A stretch of 64,000 nt of DNA, taken from Bacteroidota bacterium (lineage in GTDB: Bacteria > Bacteroidota > Bacteroidia > Bacteroidales > NBLH01). Where the stretch lies: the NCBI GenBank assembly GCA_025361565.1, contig JANYKN010000089.1:62001-126000 (forward strand). The letters are read 5' to 3'. The stretch's first letter is position 1. Every line of letters starts with the position of its first letter. The translations under genes were made by a program, and so were the position numbers. The notes beneath the pieces are model-generated. The model saw nothing but the letters and a program-made list of their open reading frames with translations, did not search any database and was not told the origin of the DNA. This document shows positions 24,787-34,732 of this stretch, piece after piece.

Positions 24787-26025
24787 TTATTTATTGGCAA
24801 AATATTCCAAAACTGAACTATTCTCTGGCCTAAACAAGTTCTTAGCCACCTTAATAATATCATCGACAGTTACTTTTCGATATTTTTCAATTTCATGGTT
24901 AATTTCATCAGCGCCATCCGTAAGTTCATACATAGCAATTAAATAGGCCCTTGAAGTTGCATTTATTTCAGAAAAAACTTTGGTCGATTCCAGTTTATTT
25001 TTGACTTTTTGCAATTCGTATTCGGAAATCCCATCGTTGATCAATTTATTTATTTCGTCCCAAATCATATGCTCTGCCACTTCCATTGACTCCCCTTCAA
25101 CCAAAACTGCATTGATCATAAACAAACCTTCATAAATTTCGCCGGTGATGTAAGCATCAAGTTCAGTAAAAACCTCACCTTTTGTTAAAATATTCTGATA
25201 AAAACGCGAAGATCTTCCATTTGATAAAATATCTGATAATAAGTCAGTTGCATAAAAATCGGGATCGGATTTCTTGCACATACCAAAAGCCATGTAAAGC
25301 GCATCGTATGGCACATCTTTCTTTAGTACCATTCTATTTTGTTTTGTTTGTGCAGGAATTGGTGGCATCGGCTTAATTTTTACATCTCTTTTTTCTATTC
25401 CGCCAAACCATTTTTTAACCATATCAAAAACATATTGGCTTTCTAGATTGCCCGAAACCACAATAATTGCATTATTTGGGGCATAAAAATGGTAAAAAAA
25501 CGATTTTACATCCTCAAGGCTTGCTCCTTCAATATGCGAAATATCTTTTCCAATGGTTGGCCAAGAGTATGGATGATCCCGATAAGCCATTTTTCTTAAA
25601 TGCATCCAAACATCGCCATAAGGCTGGTTCAGATATCTTTCCTTAAATTCTTCGATAACTACATTTCGCTGAATATCCAGGTTTTTTTGCGAAAAATCAA
25701 GCTCAAGCATCCTATCGGATTCCAGCCAAAAAGCGGTTTCGATATTTTGCGAAGGAATGGTAATATAAAAATTGGTAATATCGTTGCTGGTAAAAGCATT
25801 GTTTTCGCCACCTGTAAACTGAAGAGCAGTATCAAAATCGGGAATACTCACGGATCCACCAAACATCAAATGCTCAAATAAATGAGCAAATCCGGTACGT
25901 TCAGGATCCTCATCTTTTGAACCCACATTGTACAATGTATTGACCACTGCAATTGGTGTTGATTCATCTTTATGGAAAATCAGCCGCAGCCCATTCTCCA
26001 ATTCAAATTTTTCGATATTTATCAT
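24787..26025 (-). CDS. M16-family zinc peptidase, single-chain 412 aa
   Basis: Pitrilysin-type metallopeptidase with the inverted zinc motif H48-L-F-E-H52 (H-x-x-E-H), E51 as general base, and the distal glutamate in N-V-V-I-E-E-F-K-E about 75 residues later. There is no signal peptide, so it is cytosolic, and at 412 aa it has the size of a processing-peptidase-like subunit (PqqF/MPP-beta type). M16 half-size proteins normally need a partner to form the closed chamber; no inactive partner is adjacent, so it may homodimerise. It is convergent with the TPM gene. Substrates are probably peptides; not predictable. Confidence 0.9.
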   Translation of the reverse strand: MINIEKFELENGLRLIFHKDESTPIAVVNTLYNVGSKDEDPERTGFAHLFEHLMFGGSVSIPDFDTALQFTGGENNAFTSNDITNFYITIPSQNIETAFWLESDRMLELDFSQKNLDIQRNVVIEEFKERYLNQPYGDVWMHLRKMAYRDHPYSWPTIGKDISHIEGASLEDVKSFFYHFYAPNNAIIVVSGNLESQYVFDMVKKWFGGIEKRDVKIKPMPPIPAQTKQNRMVLKKDVPYDALYMAFGMCKKSDPDFYATDLLSDILSNGRSSRFYQNILTKGEVFTELDAYITGEIYEGLFMINAVLVEGESMEVAEHMIWDEINKLINDGISEYELQKVKNKLESTKVFSEINATSRAYLIAMYELTDGADEINHEIEKYRKVTVDDIIKVAKNLFRPENSSVLEYFANK

Positions 26026-26119
26026 ATAATTAGGTCTTAGAACTTAGAAATTTGAAATCTGAAATTTGTGCTTTGCCTTTGTTCAGCAACTAAAAATTTA
26101 AACTTAAATATATGAACCA

Positions 26120-27073
26120 TCAAAACTGATATTCTTGTTTTAAAAATTCGTTTCTGGCAAAAAGGTATTCTTCAATTATCTCATCTACAATTTCCTTTGC
26201 CGATTTTATTTCATTAATTATGGACGCTACCTGACCAATTTCCAACTCACCTTCGAGCAAATCGCCCTCAAACATGCCAAGTTTTGCCCTTCGGTGGCCG
26301 AGCAATTCTTTAAGATATTGGGCAGATTTTCCTACAGATTCTGCTGCATCCAAATCTTCGGCAAATTTATTTTTTATCAATCGAACTGGAACCAGTTTTC
26401 TCATGCTTAAACGGGTACCGCCCTCCCCAGTTCTAATCACTTCATTTTTAAAATTCTGGTGTGCCGATGATTCCAAAGAAGCCACAAAACGGCTTCCAAT
26501 TTGAACGCCATCTGCACCCAAGGCCATGCCAGCGAGCATTCCACGACCAGTTGCGATTCCACCTGCTGCAATAATTGGAAGAGTGGTAATTGCTTTTATC
26601 AATGGAATTAAACTGAGTGTTGTAGTTTCCTCGCGACCATTATGCCCACCCGCTTCAAAACCTTCGGCAACTATGGCATCTACGCCAGCTTCTTCTGCTT
26701 TTTTGGCAAATTTGGTATTTGCCACCACATGTACTACTTTAATTCCTGCACTTTTTAATATGCCAGTCCAAGTACTTGGATTGCCCGCCGAAGTAAAAAT
26801 AATTTTAACTTGTTCATTGATAATGATATCCATCAATTTGTCAACTTCGGGATAAAGCAAGGGCACATTAATCCCAAATGGAAATTTGGTGGCTTGTTTG
26901 GCTTTTTGGATATGAATCTGTAATGTTTCAGGATGCATGGAACCCGCTCCAATTAGTCCCAAACCACCAGCATTGCTCACCGCACTAGCAAGTTCCCAAC
27001 CGCTGCACCAAACCATTCCAGCTTGGATAATTGGGTATTTAATTTGAAATAATTCGGTTATTTTATTTTTCAC
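26120..27073 (-). CDS. NMO/FabK-like FMN enzyme
   Basis: FMN-dependent TIM-barrel protein of 317 aa in the nitronate monooxygenase / enoyl-ACP reductase II family. Marks are I-I-Q-A-G-M at the N-terminus, G-F-E-A-G-G-H-N-G with the active-site histidine, and the phosphate-binding A-A-G-G-I-A-T-G-R-G-M then G-A-D-G-V-Q-I-G-S-R-F. Nitronate monooxygenases detoxify alkyl nitronates, while FabK reduces enoyl-ACP; the two cannot be separated by eye here. The start codon is GTG at 27071-27073. It lies 94 bases beyond the M16 gene start on the same strand, and its upstream region faces ffh. Confidence 0.85.
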   Translation of the reverse strand: MKNKITELFQIKYPIIQAGMVWCSGWELASAVSNAGGLGLIGAGSMHPETLQIHIQKAKQATKFPFGINVPLLYPEVDKLMDIIINEQVKIIFTSAGNPSTWTGILKSAGIKVVHVVANTKFAKKAEEAGVDAIVAEGFEAGGHNGREETTTLSLIPLIKAITTLPIIAAGGIATGRGMLAGMALGADGVQIGSRFVASLESSAHQNFKNEVIRTGEGGTRLSMRKLVPVRLIKNKFAEDLDAAESVGKSAQYLKELLGHRRAKLGMFEGDLLEGELEIGQVASIINEIKSAKEIVDEIIEEYLFARNEFLKQEYQF

Positions 27074-27197
27074 TTGATTTATTCTTCTTGTTAATCAAAC
27101 AAAGGTGTAGTTTTTCCTGAATAAACAAAAATCTTTGATAATTTTATATAATTTTGCAAACCAAAAAATATTACGTTTTTAACAAATTTACAATAAG

Positions 27198-28529
27198 ATG
27201 TTTGATAATTTATCGGAAAGACTGGAACGGTCGTTTAAGTTGCTTAAAGGACAAGGAAAAATTACAGAAATTAACGTTGCAGAAACATTAAAAGATGTTA
27301 GGCGTGCATTACTCGATGCCGACGTAAACTATAAAATAGCCAAAAGTTTTACAGACGATGTAAAAGAAAAAGCACTGGGAGCCAATGTATTAACAGCTCT
27401 TAAACCGAACGAGGTAATGGTTAAAATCGTCCACGACGAATTAACTGTTTTGATGGGAGGCGAAAAAACCGACATCAATTTAAAAGGAAACCCTTGTGTG
27501 ATTTTGATTGCCGGCCTTCAAGGTTCAGGTAAAACCACATTCTCTGGAAAACTAGCCAATTTATTAAAAACAAAAAAAGGCAAAAATCCACTTTTGGTTG
27601 CAGGTGACGTTTACCGTCCTGCTGCGATTGAGCAATTAAAAGTATTGGGCGGACAAATCAATGTAAATGTTTATTCAGACGATGCCAGCAAAGACCCAAT
27701 AAGTATTGCCAAAGCCGCTGTTAAGCAGGCAAAATTGATGGGAAATGATGTGGTAATCATAGATACCGCAGGTCGTTTGGCCATTGATGCAGACATGATG
27801 AACGAGATCGAAAATGTTAAAAAAGCAGTTTCGCCTCACGAAATCCTATTTGTTGTCGACTCCATGACCGGTCAGGACGCTGTAAATACAGCCAAGGAAT
27901 TTAACGATCGTCTTGATTTTGATGGAGTTGTATTGACCAAATTAGATGGTGATACCCGAGGTGGTGCCGCTTTATCTATCCGTTCAGTTGTTAACAAGCC
28001 CATCAAATACGTTGGAACTGGTGAAAAAATGGAAGCCATCGATGTTTTCCACCCCGAAAGGATGGCAGACCGAATTTTGGGAATGGGTGATATTGTCAGT
28101 TTGGTTGAAAGAGCCCAGGAGCAGTATGATTCAGAAGAAGCAAGGAAACTTCAAAAGAAAATTGCCAAAAATCAATTCAATTTCAATGATTTTATGTCGC
28201 AAATACAGCAAATCAAGAAAATGGGTAATTTGAAGGATTTGGCAGGCATGATTCCTGGAGTTGGCAAGGCTATTAAAAACCTGGATATTGACGATAATGC
28301 ATTTAAAGAAATTGAAGCCATTATTCAATCCATGACCCACGAAGAAAGAGAAAAACCTGAAGTTTTAAACGGAAGCCGTAGAAAAAGAATTGCAAGTGGC
28401 TGTGGTAAAAGTATTCAGGATGTAAACCGTTTGGTTAAACAATTTGACGAAACCCGTAAAATGATGAAAATGTTATCGGGTGGCAAAAACCTTTCAAGGT
28501 TGATGGGCGGAATGAATATGGGAAAATAA
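27198..28529 (+). CDS. ffh: Signal recognition particle protein Ffh
   Basis: GTPase that binds signal sequences of nascent membrane and secreted proteins and hands the ribosome to FtsY. The 443-aa protein has the helical N domain, the G domain with P-loop G-L-Q-G-S-G-K-T at residues 106-113, D-T-A-G-R-L, T-K-L-D-G-D-T-R-G-G-A, and the C-terminal Met-rich M domain with M-I-P-G-V-G-K-A-I and a second Met run (M-M-K-M-L-S-G, M-G-G-M-N-M-G-K). All expected elements are present and length is normal. TAATTTTG at 27149-27156 is a probable -7 element. The SRP RNA gene is not visible in the window. Confidence 0.97.
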   Translation: MFDNLSERLERSFKLLKGQGKITEINVAETLKDVRRALLDADVNYKIAKSFTDDVKEKALGANVLTALKPNEVMVKIVHDELTVLMGGEKTDINLKGNPCVILIAGLQGSGKTTFSGKLANLLKTKKGKNPLLVAGDVYRPAAIEQLKVLGGQINVNVYSDDASKDPISIAKAAVKQAKLMGNDVVIIDTAGRLAIDADMMNEIENVKKAVSPHEILFVVDSMTGQDAVNTAKEFNDRLDFDGVVLTKLDGDTRGGAALSIRSVVNKPIKYVGTGEKMEAIDVFHPERMADRILGMGDIVSLVERAQEQYDSEEARKLQKKIAKNQFNFNDFMSQIQQIKKMGNLKDLAGMIPGVGKAIKNLDIDDNAFKEIEAIIQSMTHEEREKPEVLNGSRRKRIASGCGKSIQDVNRLVKQFDETRKMMKMLSGGKNLSRLMGGMNMGK

Positions 28530-28539
28530 AATTTAGTAA

Positions 28540-28559
28540 AGACGCACGGCCGTGCGTCT
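28540..28559. repeat. GC-rich perfect palindrome between ffh and folD
   Basis: The 20-base sequence AGACGCACGGCCGTGCGTCT is its own reverse complement. It starts ten bases after the ffh stop, is much richer in G+C than the surroundings, and is of the type found scattered between Bacteroidota genes. It could terminate or attenuate transcription toward folD. Confidence 0.6.
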
Positions 28560-28583
28560 CTGCAAACTCAAAACTTAAATAAA

Positions 28584-29465
28584 ATGGAACTCATCGACGG
28601 AAAAAAAATTTCAGCTGAAATGAAAGATGAAATTGCGCTAAAGGTGCAAGAACATATCAAATCCGGTGGAAAACAACCGCATCTTGCTGCAGTATTAGTT
28701 GGAAACGATGGAGGAAGCGAAACGTATGTGGCCCATAAAGTAAAAGCGTGCGAATATGTTGGTTATAAATCGACCCTTATAAAAAGAGAAGATACGATTA
28801 CTGAAGCTGAATTACTGCAAATTGTTCACGATTTAAATCAAAATGAAGATATTGATGGATTTATTGTTCAACTTCCATTGCCCAAGCACATTTCGGAACA
28901 AAAAGTAATCGAAGCCATTGATTTCCGCAAAGATGTTGATGGTTTCCATCCTGTAAATGTAGGAAGGATGATAATTGGACTCCCTTCTTATGTATCGGCT
29001 ACTCCATTTGGAATTTTAGAATTAATCCGCCGTTATAAAATCGAAACTTCCGGTAAAAATTGTGTTGTTATTGGTCGCAGCAATATTGTTGGTAAGCCAA
29101 TGGCCAATTTACTTTCTCAAAAAGGATATCCAGGCGATTGCACGGTAACCGTTTGCCACAGCCGTACAAAAAATATAAAAGAAATTTGCGTCAATGCGGA
29201 TATAATCATTGCCGCCATGGGAAGCCCTGATTTTGTGACTGCCGAAATGGTAAAAGAAGGTGCAGTTGTCATCGATGTTGGAACAACCCGTGTACCATCA
29301 ACCGAAACGAAATCTGGTTTTAAATTAAAAGGCGATGTAAAATTCGATGAAGTGGCTTCAAAATGCAGTTTTATAACCCCTGTTCCGGGTGGAGTTGGGC
29401 CAATGACGATTGTTTCGTTATTGCACAATACTTTTTTGGCCACTCTGGGGGAGATTTATGGATAA
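28584..29465 (+). CDS. folD: Bifunctional methylene-THF dehydrogenase/cyclohydrolase
   Basis: FolD interconverts 5,10-methylene-, methenyl- and 10-formyl-tetrahydrofolate for purine and formyl-Met synthesis. The 293-aa cytosolic protein has Y48-V-A-H-K52 with the catalytic lysine, [18 protein letters not shown], the NAD(P) site [11 protein letters not shown], and the C-terminal [11 protein letters not shown] signature. Length is normal. It may be cotranscribed with ffh (54-base gap), though a palindrome separates them. Confidence 0.97.
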   Translation: MELIDGKKISAEMKDEIALKVQEHIKSGGKQPHLAAVLVGNDGGSETYVAHKVKACEYVGYKSTLIKREDTITEAELLQIVHDLNQNEDIDGFIVQLPLPKHISEQKVIEAIDFRKDVDGFHPVNVGRMIIGLPSYVSATPFGILELIRRYKIETSGKNCVVIGRSNIVGKPMANLLSQKGYPGDCTVTVCHSRTKNIKEICVNADIIIAAMGSPDFVTAEMVKEGAVVIDVGTTRVPSTETKSGFKLKGDVKFDEVASKCSFITPVPGGVGPMTIVSLLHNTFLATLGEIYG

Positions 29466-29571
29466 CTCTGGTTGAATTATCAGATAAAAACAGAGTTTTA
29501 TATTGTTGGCAATAGGTTTTATGGCAATAATCTACTTTCCTGTAATCCTTCAATTTTGTTAATTTTACAGG

Positions 29572-30858
29572 ATGAAGATAAATGTTTTTTGGTTTCGGCG
29601 TGATTTGAGAATGGAGGATAATACTGCCTTTTGGCAAGCATTAAATTTTGGTTTGCCTGTTTTGCCTATCTTTATTTTCGATACCAACATTGTTAACGAG
29701 CTTTCTGTTGACGATGCCCGAATATCTTTTATATTCAAACAGTTAACAACGATAGATGGAAAATTGAAGCAATCGGGCAGTTCCTTAAAAATTTATAAAT
29801 CCAAACCCTCTGAAGCTTTTTCCATTTTGTTAAATGATTTTGAAGTAAATGCGGTATATTCAAATCGTGATTATGAGCCATATGCAAATGAGCGTGATAT
29901 AAATATTGAGCGGTTGCTCAAAGAAAAAGGCGTTCAATTTTTTCAATATAAAGACCAAGTTATTTTTGAAAAGGATGAAATCTTAAAAAGCAATCGGGAA
30001 CCATATACCGTTTTTACTCCTTATAAAAATCAATGGCTTAAGCAATTTACCAATAAATTGATTGAAGTAAAACCGATTGCCTCTTTAATTAAAAATCTAC
30101 ATAAATATAACGATGTGTTTCCAACGATTGAACAATTGGGATTTCGAATTTCAAATATAAAAGTTCGGGATTTTACTTTGGATGGATTGGAAACATATAA
30201 GCAGAACAGGGACATTCCATCGGTTGACGGAACTACTTTTCTTGGTCCGCACTTAAGATTTGGAACGGTTGGTATCAGGCATTTAATCAGTAAATTAGCT
30301 GAACCTGATTCGGTTTTTTTAAGCGAACTGATTTGGCGCGAATTTTTTATGCAAATATTGGCTCACTTTCCAAGAGTTGTAAATGAAAATTTCAAAATCA
30401 AATACAACAAAATCGAATGGAGGAATAATAAATCCGAATTTGAATGTTGGTGTACTGGTGAAACCGGTTATCCATTGGTTGATGCAGGAATGCGACAGTT
30501 AAATGAAACCGGAAATATGCATATTCGGGTTCGCATGGTAGTTGCAAGTTTTTTATGCAAGCATTTACTTATTGATTGGCGTTGGGGTGAAGCTTATTTT
30601 GCATCAAAACTATTGGATTACGAATTATCCTCAAATAACGGTAATTGGCAATGGTCTTCTGGAACAGGTTGCGATGCTGCACCCTATTTTAGGGTTTTTA
30701 ATCCCATCATCCAACAAAAAAAGTTTGATCCTGAAATGATTTATATCCAGAAATGGGTAAAAAATATCAACGAATTGGATTATCCAAAGCCAATAGTTGA
30801 TCACGCCATGGCACGCAAAAGGGCAATTCTTGTTTATAAAGTCGGTTTGAATAGCTAA
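29572..30858 (+). CDS. phrB: Deoxyribodipyrimidine photolyase (class I)
   Basis: Light-driven flavoprotein that splits pyrimidine dimers in DNA. The 428-aa protein begins F-W-F-R-R-D-L-R in the antenna (photolyase N-terminal) domain. The FAD domain holds W-R-E-F-F-M-Q-I, C-W-C-T-G-E-T-G-Y-P-L-V-D-A-G-M-R-Q-L, G-N-M-H-I-R-V-R-M and S-S-N-N-G-N-W-Q-W-S-S-G-T-G-C-D-A-A-P-Y-F-R-V-F-N-P, all close to CPD photolyases of the E. coli type. Cryptochrome function cannot be excluded, but the conserved Trp-rich block favours repair. It suggests the host sees sunlight. The ATG at 29572 follows the folD stop by 106 bases. Confidence 0.93.
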   Translation: MKINVFWFRRDLRMEDNTAFWQALNFGLPVLPIFIFDTNIVNELSVDDARISFIFKQLTTIDGKLKQSGSSLKIYKSKPSEAFSILLNDFEVNAVYSNRDYEPYANERDINIERLLKEKGVQFFQYKDQVIFEKDEILKSNREPYTVFTPYKNQWLKQFTNKLIEVKPIASLIKNLHKYNDVFPTIEQLGFRISNIKVRDFTLDGLETYKQNRDIPSVDGTTFLGPHLRFGTVGIRHLISKLAEPDSVFLSELIWREFFMQILAHFPRVVNENFKIKYNKIEWRNNKSEFECWCTGETGYPLVDAGMRQLNETGNMHIRVRMVVASFLCKHLLIDWRWGEAYFASKLLDYELSSNNGNWQWSSGTGCDAAPYFRVFNPIIQQKKFDPEMIYIQKWVKNINELDYPKPIVDHAMARKRAILVYKVGLNS

Positions 30859-31161
30859 AATTTTTGTTTGAGTTCAACAATCTTCAATTGAGTGTTTTTG
30901 TACTTCTGTAAATTTGTAATTAGATTCATTCATAATTTGCAGAAAAAAAATCTGTTCTGCAGTTGTTGCAGAACAGACTATCATCTCGTTGTTTTATAAT
31001 ATCCTAATTTAAGTTTTGGTATAAATCCTTGTTATTTAGCAATTTTTTTAAATAAAGTTACGCCTTAGAAAAAGCTATATTGCAAAATAGACTGCTTGTT
31101 TTTAGTTCGGATAATCCAATGCTTAAACTTTAAGCCAAAAAACGACTTGTCCAGATATTAA
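30859..31161. other. Gene-free interval between photolyase and RRM genes
   Basis: Convergent gap without a supportable reading frame. It holds one clear terminator hairpin at 30943-30977 and AT-rich sequence. Confidence 0.5.
30943..30977 (-). terminator. Terminator hairpin
   Basis: TCTGTTCTGCA (30951-30961) pairs with TGCAGAACAGA (30967-30977) over a five-base loop. On the minus strand eight T follow, a classical terminator for the RRM gene 185 bases upstream. Confidence 0.75.
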
Positions 31162-31452
31162 TTAGCGATTGTAACTCTTTTTCCGGGGAGGTCTTTTTTC
31201 GTCCGATTCACTTTTTTCCCTGGCTAGGTTTACTTTTAGGTTACGGCCTTTTACTTCTGAGCCGTTAAGTCCATCAACTGCTTCTTGAGCTTCGTTGTCA
31301 TTTGGCATTTCGATAAAACCAAATCCTTTACTTTTGCCTGAGTATTTATCCATGATGATTTTCGCAGAATCAACCACGCCATACTCTCCAAAAATGGTTT
31401 TCAAATAATCTTCGGTTACATCGTAATGAAGATTTCCTACATAAATGTTCAT
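31162..31452 (-). CDS. RRM-type RNA-binding protein
   Basis: Small cytosolic RNA-binding protein of 96 aa from the ATG at 31450-31452. The longer frame to 31491 only adds unconserved residues. It is a single RRM: RNP2 is I-Y-V-G-N-L at residues 3-8 and RNP1 is K-S-K-G-F-G-F-I-E-M, followed by a basic tail (K-R-P-P-R-K-K-S-Y-N-R). Bacteroidota carry several such single-RRM proteins (RbpA/RbpB-like), some acting as global post-transcriptional regulators of polysaccharide loci; others are cold-induced. Nothing nearby tells which role applies. TACCTTTG on the minus strand (31489-31496) is a possible -7 element. Confidence 0.92.
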   Translation of the reverse strand: MNIYVGNLHYDVTEDYLKTIFGEYGVVDSAKIIMDKYSGKSKGFGFIEMPNDNEAQEAVDGLNGSEVKGRNLKVNLAREKSESDEKRPPRKKSYNR

Positions 31453-31824
31453 AATAAAAAAAAAATTAGAAAAATTGTTTAACTCTAACAAAGGTAGGTT
31501 AATTTTTATTTCTAACGATCATATTTTGGATATTTCTTTGTTTCAGACATTTGTTTCGATTGTGTGGACAATTATAGAGATACAACCGGCTTCTTTTATT
31601 TTCAAAATGTTTGATCATTTTTAAAAGTGGGAATAAATACTTTTTCAAAAGCATTTATTTTCAGAGATTTATGATGATTTTTTTTAATACCTTAAATATT
31701 GTATTTTTAAATGCTGATTTTTAAAGAATTTATTGATTTGAAATACTTCTATTTATGAGCAAAATTAGCCCTTTCTACTGTAAATTATATGTTGAATTAT
31801 GTTTATTAATCTAAATATTGCTTT
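31453..31824. other. Divergent intergenic region, RRM / M16 genes
   Basis: Divergent promoter space of 372 bases. Apart from TACCTTTG on the minus strand at 31489-31496, I see no distinct motif, no open frame and no stable hairpin. Confidence 0.45.
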
Positions 31825-34650
31825 ATGAAAAAACCATTTAAAAATTATTTATTTAAAGGAATAATGGCTTTGATTCTAATTCATAGTCTTTCGAGTGTTT
31901 TAGCTCAAAAACCAATTGATAAGATATCAGTCAAATTCGAACAATTCAAACTTGCAAACGGCCTTGATGTAATTCTTCATGTCGATAAATCTGATCCAAT
32001 TGTGGCTGTTGCAATTCAATACCATGTTGGTTCAAACAGGGAAGTTAAGGGGCACACCGGTTTTGCCCATCTCTTTGAGCATATGATGTTTCAAAGGTCT
32101 GAAAACGTTGGCGAAGATCAGTTTTTTAAATTGGTTCAGAATGCCGGTGGTGATTTGAATGGAGGCACTAGTAACGATGGAACGGTATATTATGAAACGG
32201 TTCCTAAAAATTCCCTGGAATTGGCCTTATGGTTAGAATCCGACAGGATGGGATATATGATAAATACCGTTACAAAAAACGCTTTTGCCAATCAGCAAAA
32301 TGTGGTTCAGAATGAGAAAAGACAAAGGGTTGATAATGCTCCATATGGACATACCAGCTACGTTATTGGCAAAAATTTGTATCCTGAAGGACATCCATAC
32401 AATTGGCAGGTAATTGGTGAAATGGAAGATTTATTTAATGCTACTGTTGATGATGTGAAAGAATTTCACGAGAAGTATTATGTTCCAAATAATGCAACAT
32501 TGGTTCTGGCCGGCGATTTCGATATCAATGTTGCGAAAGCAATGATTGAAAAATATTTTGGCGAAATTCCAAAGGGTAATGAGGTGCTTGATATGAAACC
32601 CATTCCTGTTAATCTTTCAGAAACCAAGAAAGTATATCATGAAGATAATTTTGCCAAAACAGCCCAATTAAATATGGTATGGCCTACAATAGAGCAATTT
32701 ACGGACGATTCCTATGCTTTGGATATACTTGCACAGTTATTGTGGTCGGGAAAAAAAGCTCCATTATACAGAATTATTGAAAAAGAAAAGAAATATGCCT
32801 CAAAACCTGTCGCGTTTAATAATTCTCTTGAATTGGCAGGTTCATTCGCTTTACGAATTACTGCAAATAGCGGAATCAGCCTTAATGATATCGAAAAAGG
32901 AGTTTTTGAGTCATTTGCACTTTTCGAGAAGGAGGGATTTACCAATCAAGATTTGGAAAGAATAAAAGCTGGCCTTGAAACCGGATATTATCAAGGAATA
33001 AACAGTGTAATGAATAAAGCATTCCAACTCGCTGCTTATAATGAATATAAAGGCGATGCTTCGTTTATTGAAAAAGAAATTGAAAAAACACGCGCTGTTA
33101 CTATTGAAGATGTAAAAAGGGTTTATAATAAATACATCAAGGATAAGCCGTTTGTCGAAACTAGTTTTGTGCCAAAAGGACAGCTAAACTTAATGGTTGA
33201 AAATTCAGTAAAAGCCAATGTTGCCGAAGAAAATATAAACAATGCAACTGAGGTTAAAAATGAAGTTGCAGATAATGAAGTAATTATAAAAACAAAAACC
33301 AAACTCGATCGTTCAAAAATGCCTGTTTCTGGGCCTGATCCTGAGATTAAGTTACCCAAAATATGGAATAGTACACTTGCAAATGGTCTAAGAATTTATG
33401 GAATTGAACAAACCGAATTGCCTTTGGTTCAATTTAACATTGTGGTTGAAGGCGGCCAGTTGCTCGAAGGAATTAATAAGTTGGGAGTGTCAAATTTAAT
33501 AGCTGAAATTCTTAAACAAGGTACTAAAAACAAAACTCCACAGCAGCTCGAAGAAGAAATTGAAATGTTGGGCGCCAGTATTTCTGTGAGATCGACTAAG
33601 GAAAATATCAATATCGCTGTTACTACCCTGGCGCGTAATTATCAAAAAACGCTTGATTTGGTTCAAGAGATAATATTGGAGCCCAGATGGGATGCCGAGG
33701 AATTTGAACTCGCAAAATCTAAAACAATCAATATCCTAAAGCGCAATCAGGCTAACCCTAATTACTTATCGACGCTTGCATTTAACAAAATTTTGTATGG
33801 CGAAAATAGTATACTTGCCTTTGATAAAACCGGAACAGTAAGTTCTGTAGAAAGTATTAGCCTCGACGATTTGAAAACGTATTATGCTAATTATTTTTCT
33901 CCAACAGTAACATCCATTGAGGTTGCTGGAAATATTAAAAAAGATATGGTTATAAAATCACTACAAAATCTTGCTAAAAACTGGAAAAAGAAAGATGTTA
34001 AAATACCTGATTTTAAAGATTTTCCTGTGATTGATAAATCCAAAATTTACTTTGTTGATGTGCCTGGTGCAAAGCAATCTGTGATTAGAATTGGCTATTT
34101 GGCCTTTTCCCGGTTAAATCCTGATTTTTATGCTGCAACAGTGATGAACGAAAAATTAGGAGGTTCTTTTAGCGGTGTTGTCAATCTTATTTTGCGCGAA
34201 GAAAAAGGATTTACTTACGGGGCATATAGCGGCTTTACAGAATCAAAAGTGATTGGGCCTTTTTGGGCTTCATCTAGTGTTAGATCCAATTCAACTTTTG
34301 AATCAGTTCAGATTTTTAAAGACGCTATGGAAAAATACAGGCTAGGCCTTTCTGCAGCAGATTTAAAGTTTACTAAAAATACACTGTTAAGATCAAATGC
34401 TTTGAGGTTTGAAACTTTAGGCGGTTTAATTGGAATGTTAGATGATATAAGTTCATACAATTTACCATTCGATTATATCAAAAAAGAAGAAAATATTGTA
34501 AAAACAATGACACTTGAAAGCCACAAAAAATTGGCAGAGAAATACATTGTGCCTGATAAAATGATTTATGTGATTGTTGGAGATGCTGCAACTCAACTAG
34601 AACCATTGAAAGCAATAGGTTTTGGTGATCCTGTTTTGATTAAAAATTAG
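31825..34650 (+). CDS. Secreted two-domain M16 zinc protease
   Basis: Exported 941-aa protease formed by two fused M16 modules. A signal peptide covers residues 1-27 (ends S-V-L-A-Q). The first module has the zinc site H82-L-F-E-H86 with the distal E in N-V-V-Q-N-E-K-R-Q and the N-A-P-Y-G loop. The second module, from about residue 515, has the fold (E-G-G-Q-L-L-E-G, N-L-I-A-E-I-L-K-Q-G-T) but no H-x-x-E-H, so it is the inactive half that closes the chamber. A linker rich in Asn/Val/Glu at about 455-500 joins them. It is the full-length counterpart of the single M16 protein at 24.8-26.0 kb. It probably degrades peptides in the periplasm; it is monocistronic with a strong terminator. Confidence 0.92.
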   Translation: MKKPFKNYLFKGIMALILIHSLSSVLAQKPIDKISVKFEQFKLANGLDVILHVDKSDPIVAVAIQYHVGSNREVKGHTGFAHLFEHMMFQRSENVGEDQFFKLVQNAGGDLNGGTSNDGTVYYETVPKNSLELALWLESDRMGYMINTVTKNAFANQQNVVQNEKRQRVDNAPYGHTSYVIGKNLYPEGHPYNWQVIGEMEDLFNATVDDVKEFHEKYYVPNNATLVLAGDFDINVAKAMIEKYFGEIPKGNEVLDMKPIPVNLSETKKVYHEDNFAKTAQLNMVWPTIEQFTDDSYALDILAQLLWSGKKAPLYRIIEKEKKYASKPVAFNNSLELAGSFALRITANSGISLNDIEKGVFESFALFEKEGFTNQDLERIKAGLETGYYQGINSVMNKAFQLAAYNEYKGDASFIEKEIEKTRAVTIEDVKRVYNKYIKDKPFVETSFVPKGQLNLMVENSVKANVAEENINNATEVKNEVADNEVIIKTKTKLDRSKMPVSGPDPEIKLPKIWNSTLANGLRIYGIEQTELPLVQFNIVVEGGQLLEGINKLGVSNLIAEILKQGTKNKTPQQLEEEIEMLGASISVRSTKENINIAVTTLARNYQKTLDLVQEIILEPRWDAEEFELAKSKTINILKRNQANPNYLSTLAFNKILYGENSILAFDKTGTVSSVESISLDDLKTYYANYFSPTVTSIEVAGNIKKDMVIKSLQNLAKNWKKKDVKIPDFKDFPVIDKSKIYFVDVPGAKQSVIRIGYLAFSRLNPDFYAATVMNEKLGGSFSGVVNLILREEKGFTYGAYSGFTESKVIGPFWASSSVRSNSTFESVQIFKDAMEKYRLGLSAADLKFTKNTLLRSNALRFETLGGLIGMLDDISSYNLPFDYIKKEENIVKTMTLESHKKLAEKYIVPDKMIYVIVGDAATQLEPLKAIGFGDPVLIKN

Positions 34651-34665
34651 TAGATTATATCAATG

Positions 34666-34696
34666 AAAAACCCCGGCATTTAAAGTCGGGGTTTTT
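34666..34696. terminator. Bidirectional terminator
   Basis: AAAAACCCCG pairs with CGGGGTTTTT around an 11-base loop, T-runs on both strands. It separates the convergent M16 protease and thiol peroxidase genes. Confidence 0.88.
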
Positions 34697-34732
34697 TAGT
34701 AATTATTTGTTCAATAATTTTTCGACATTAAA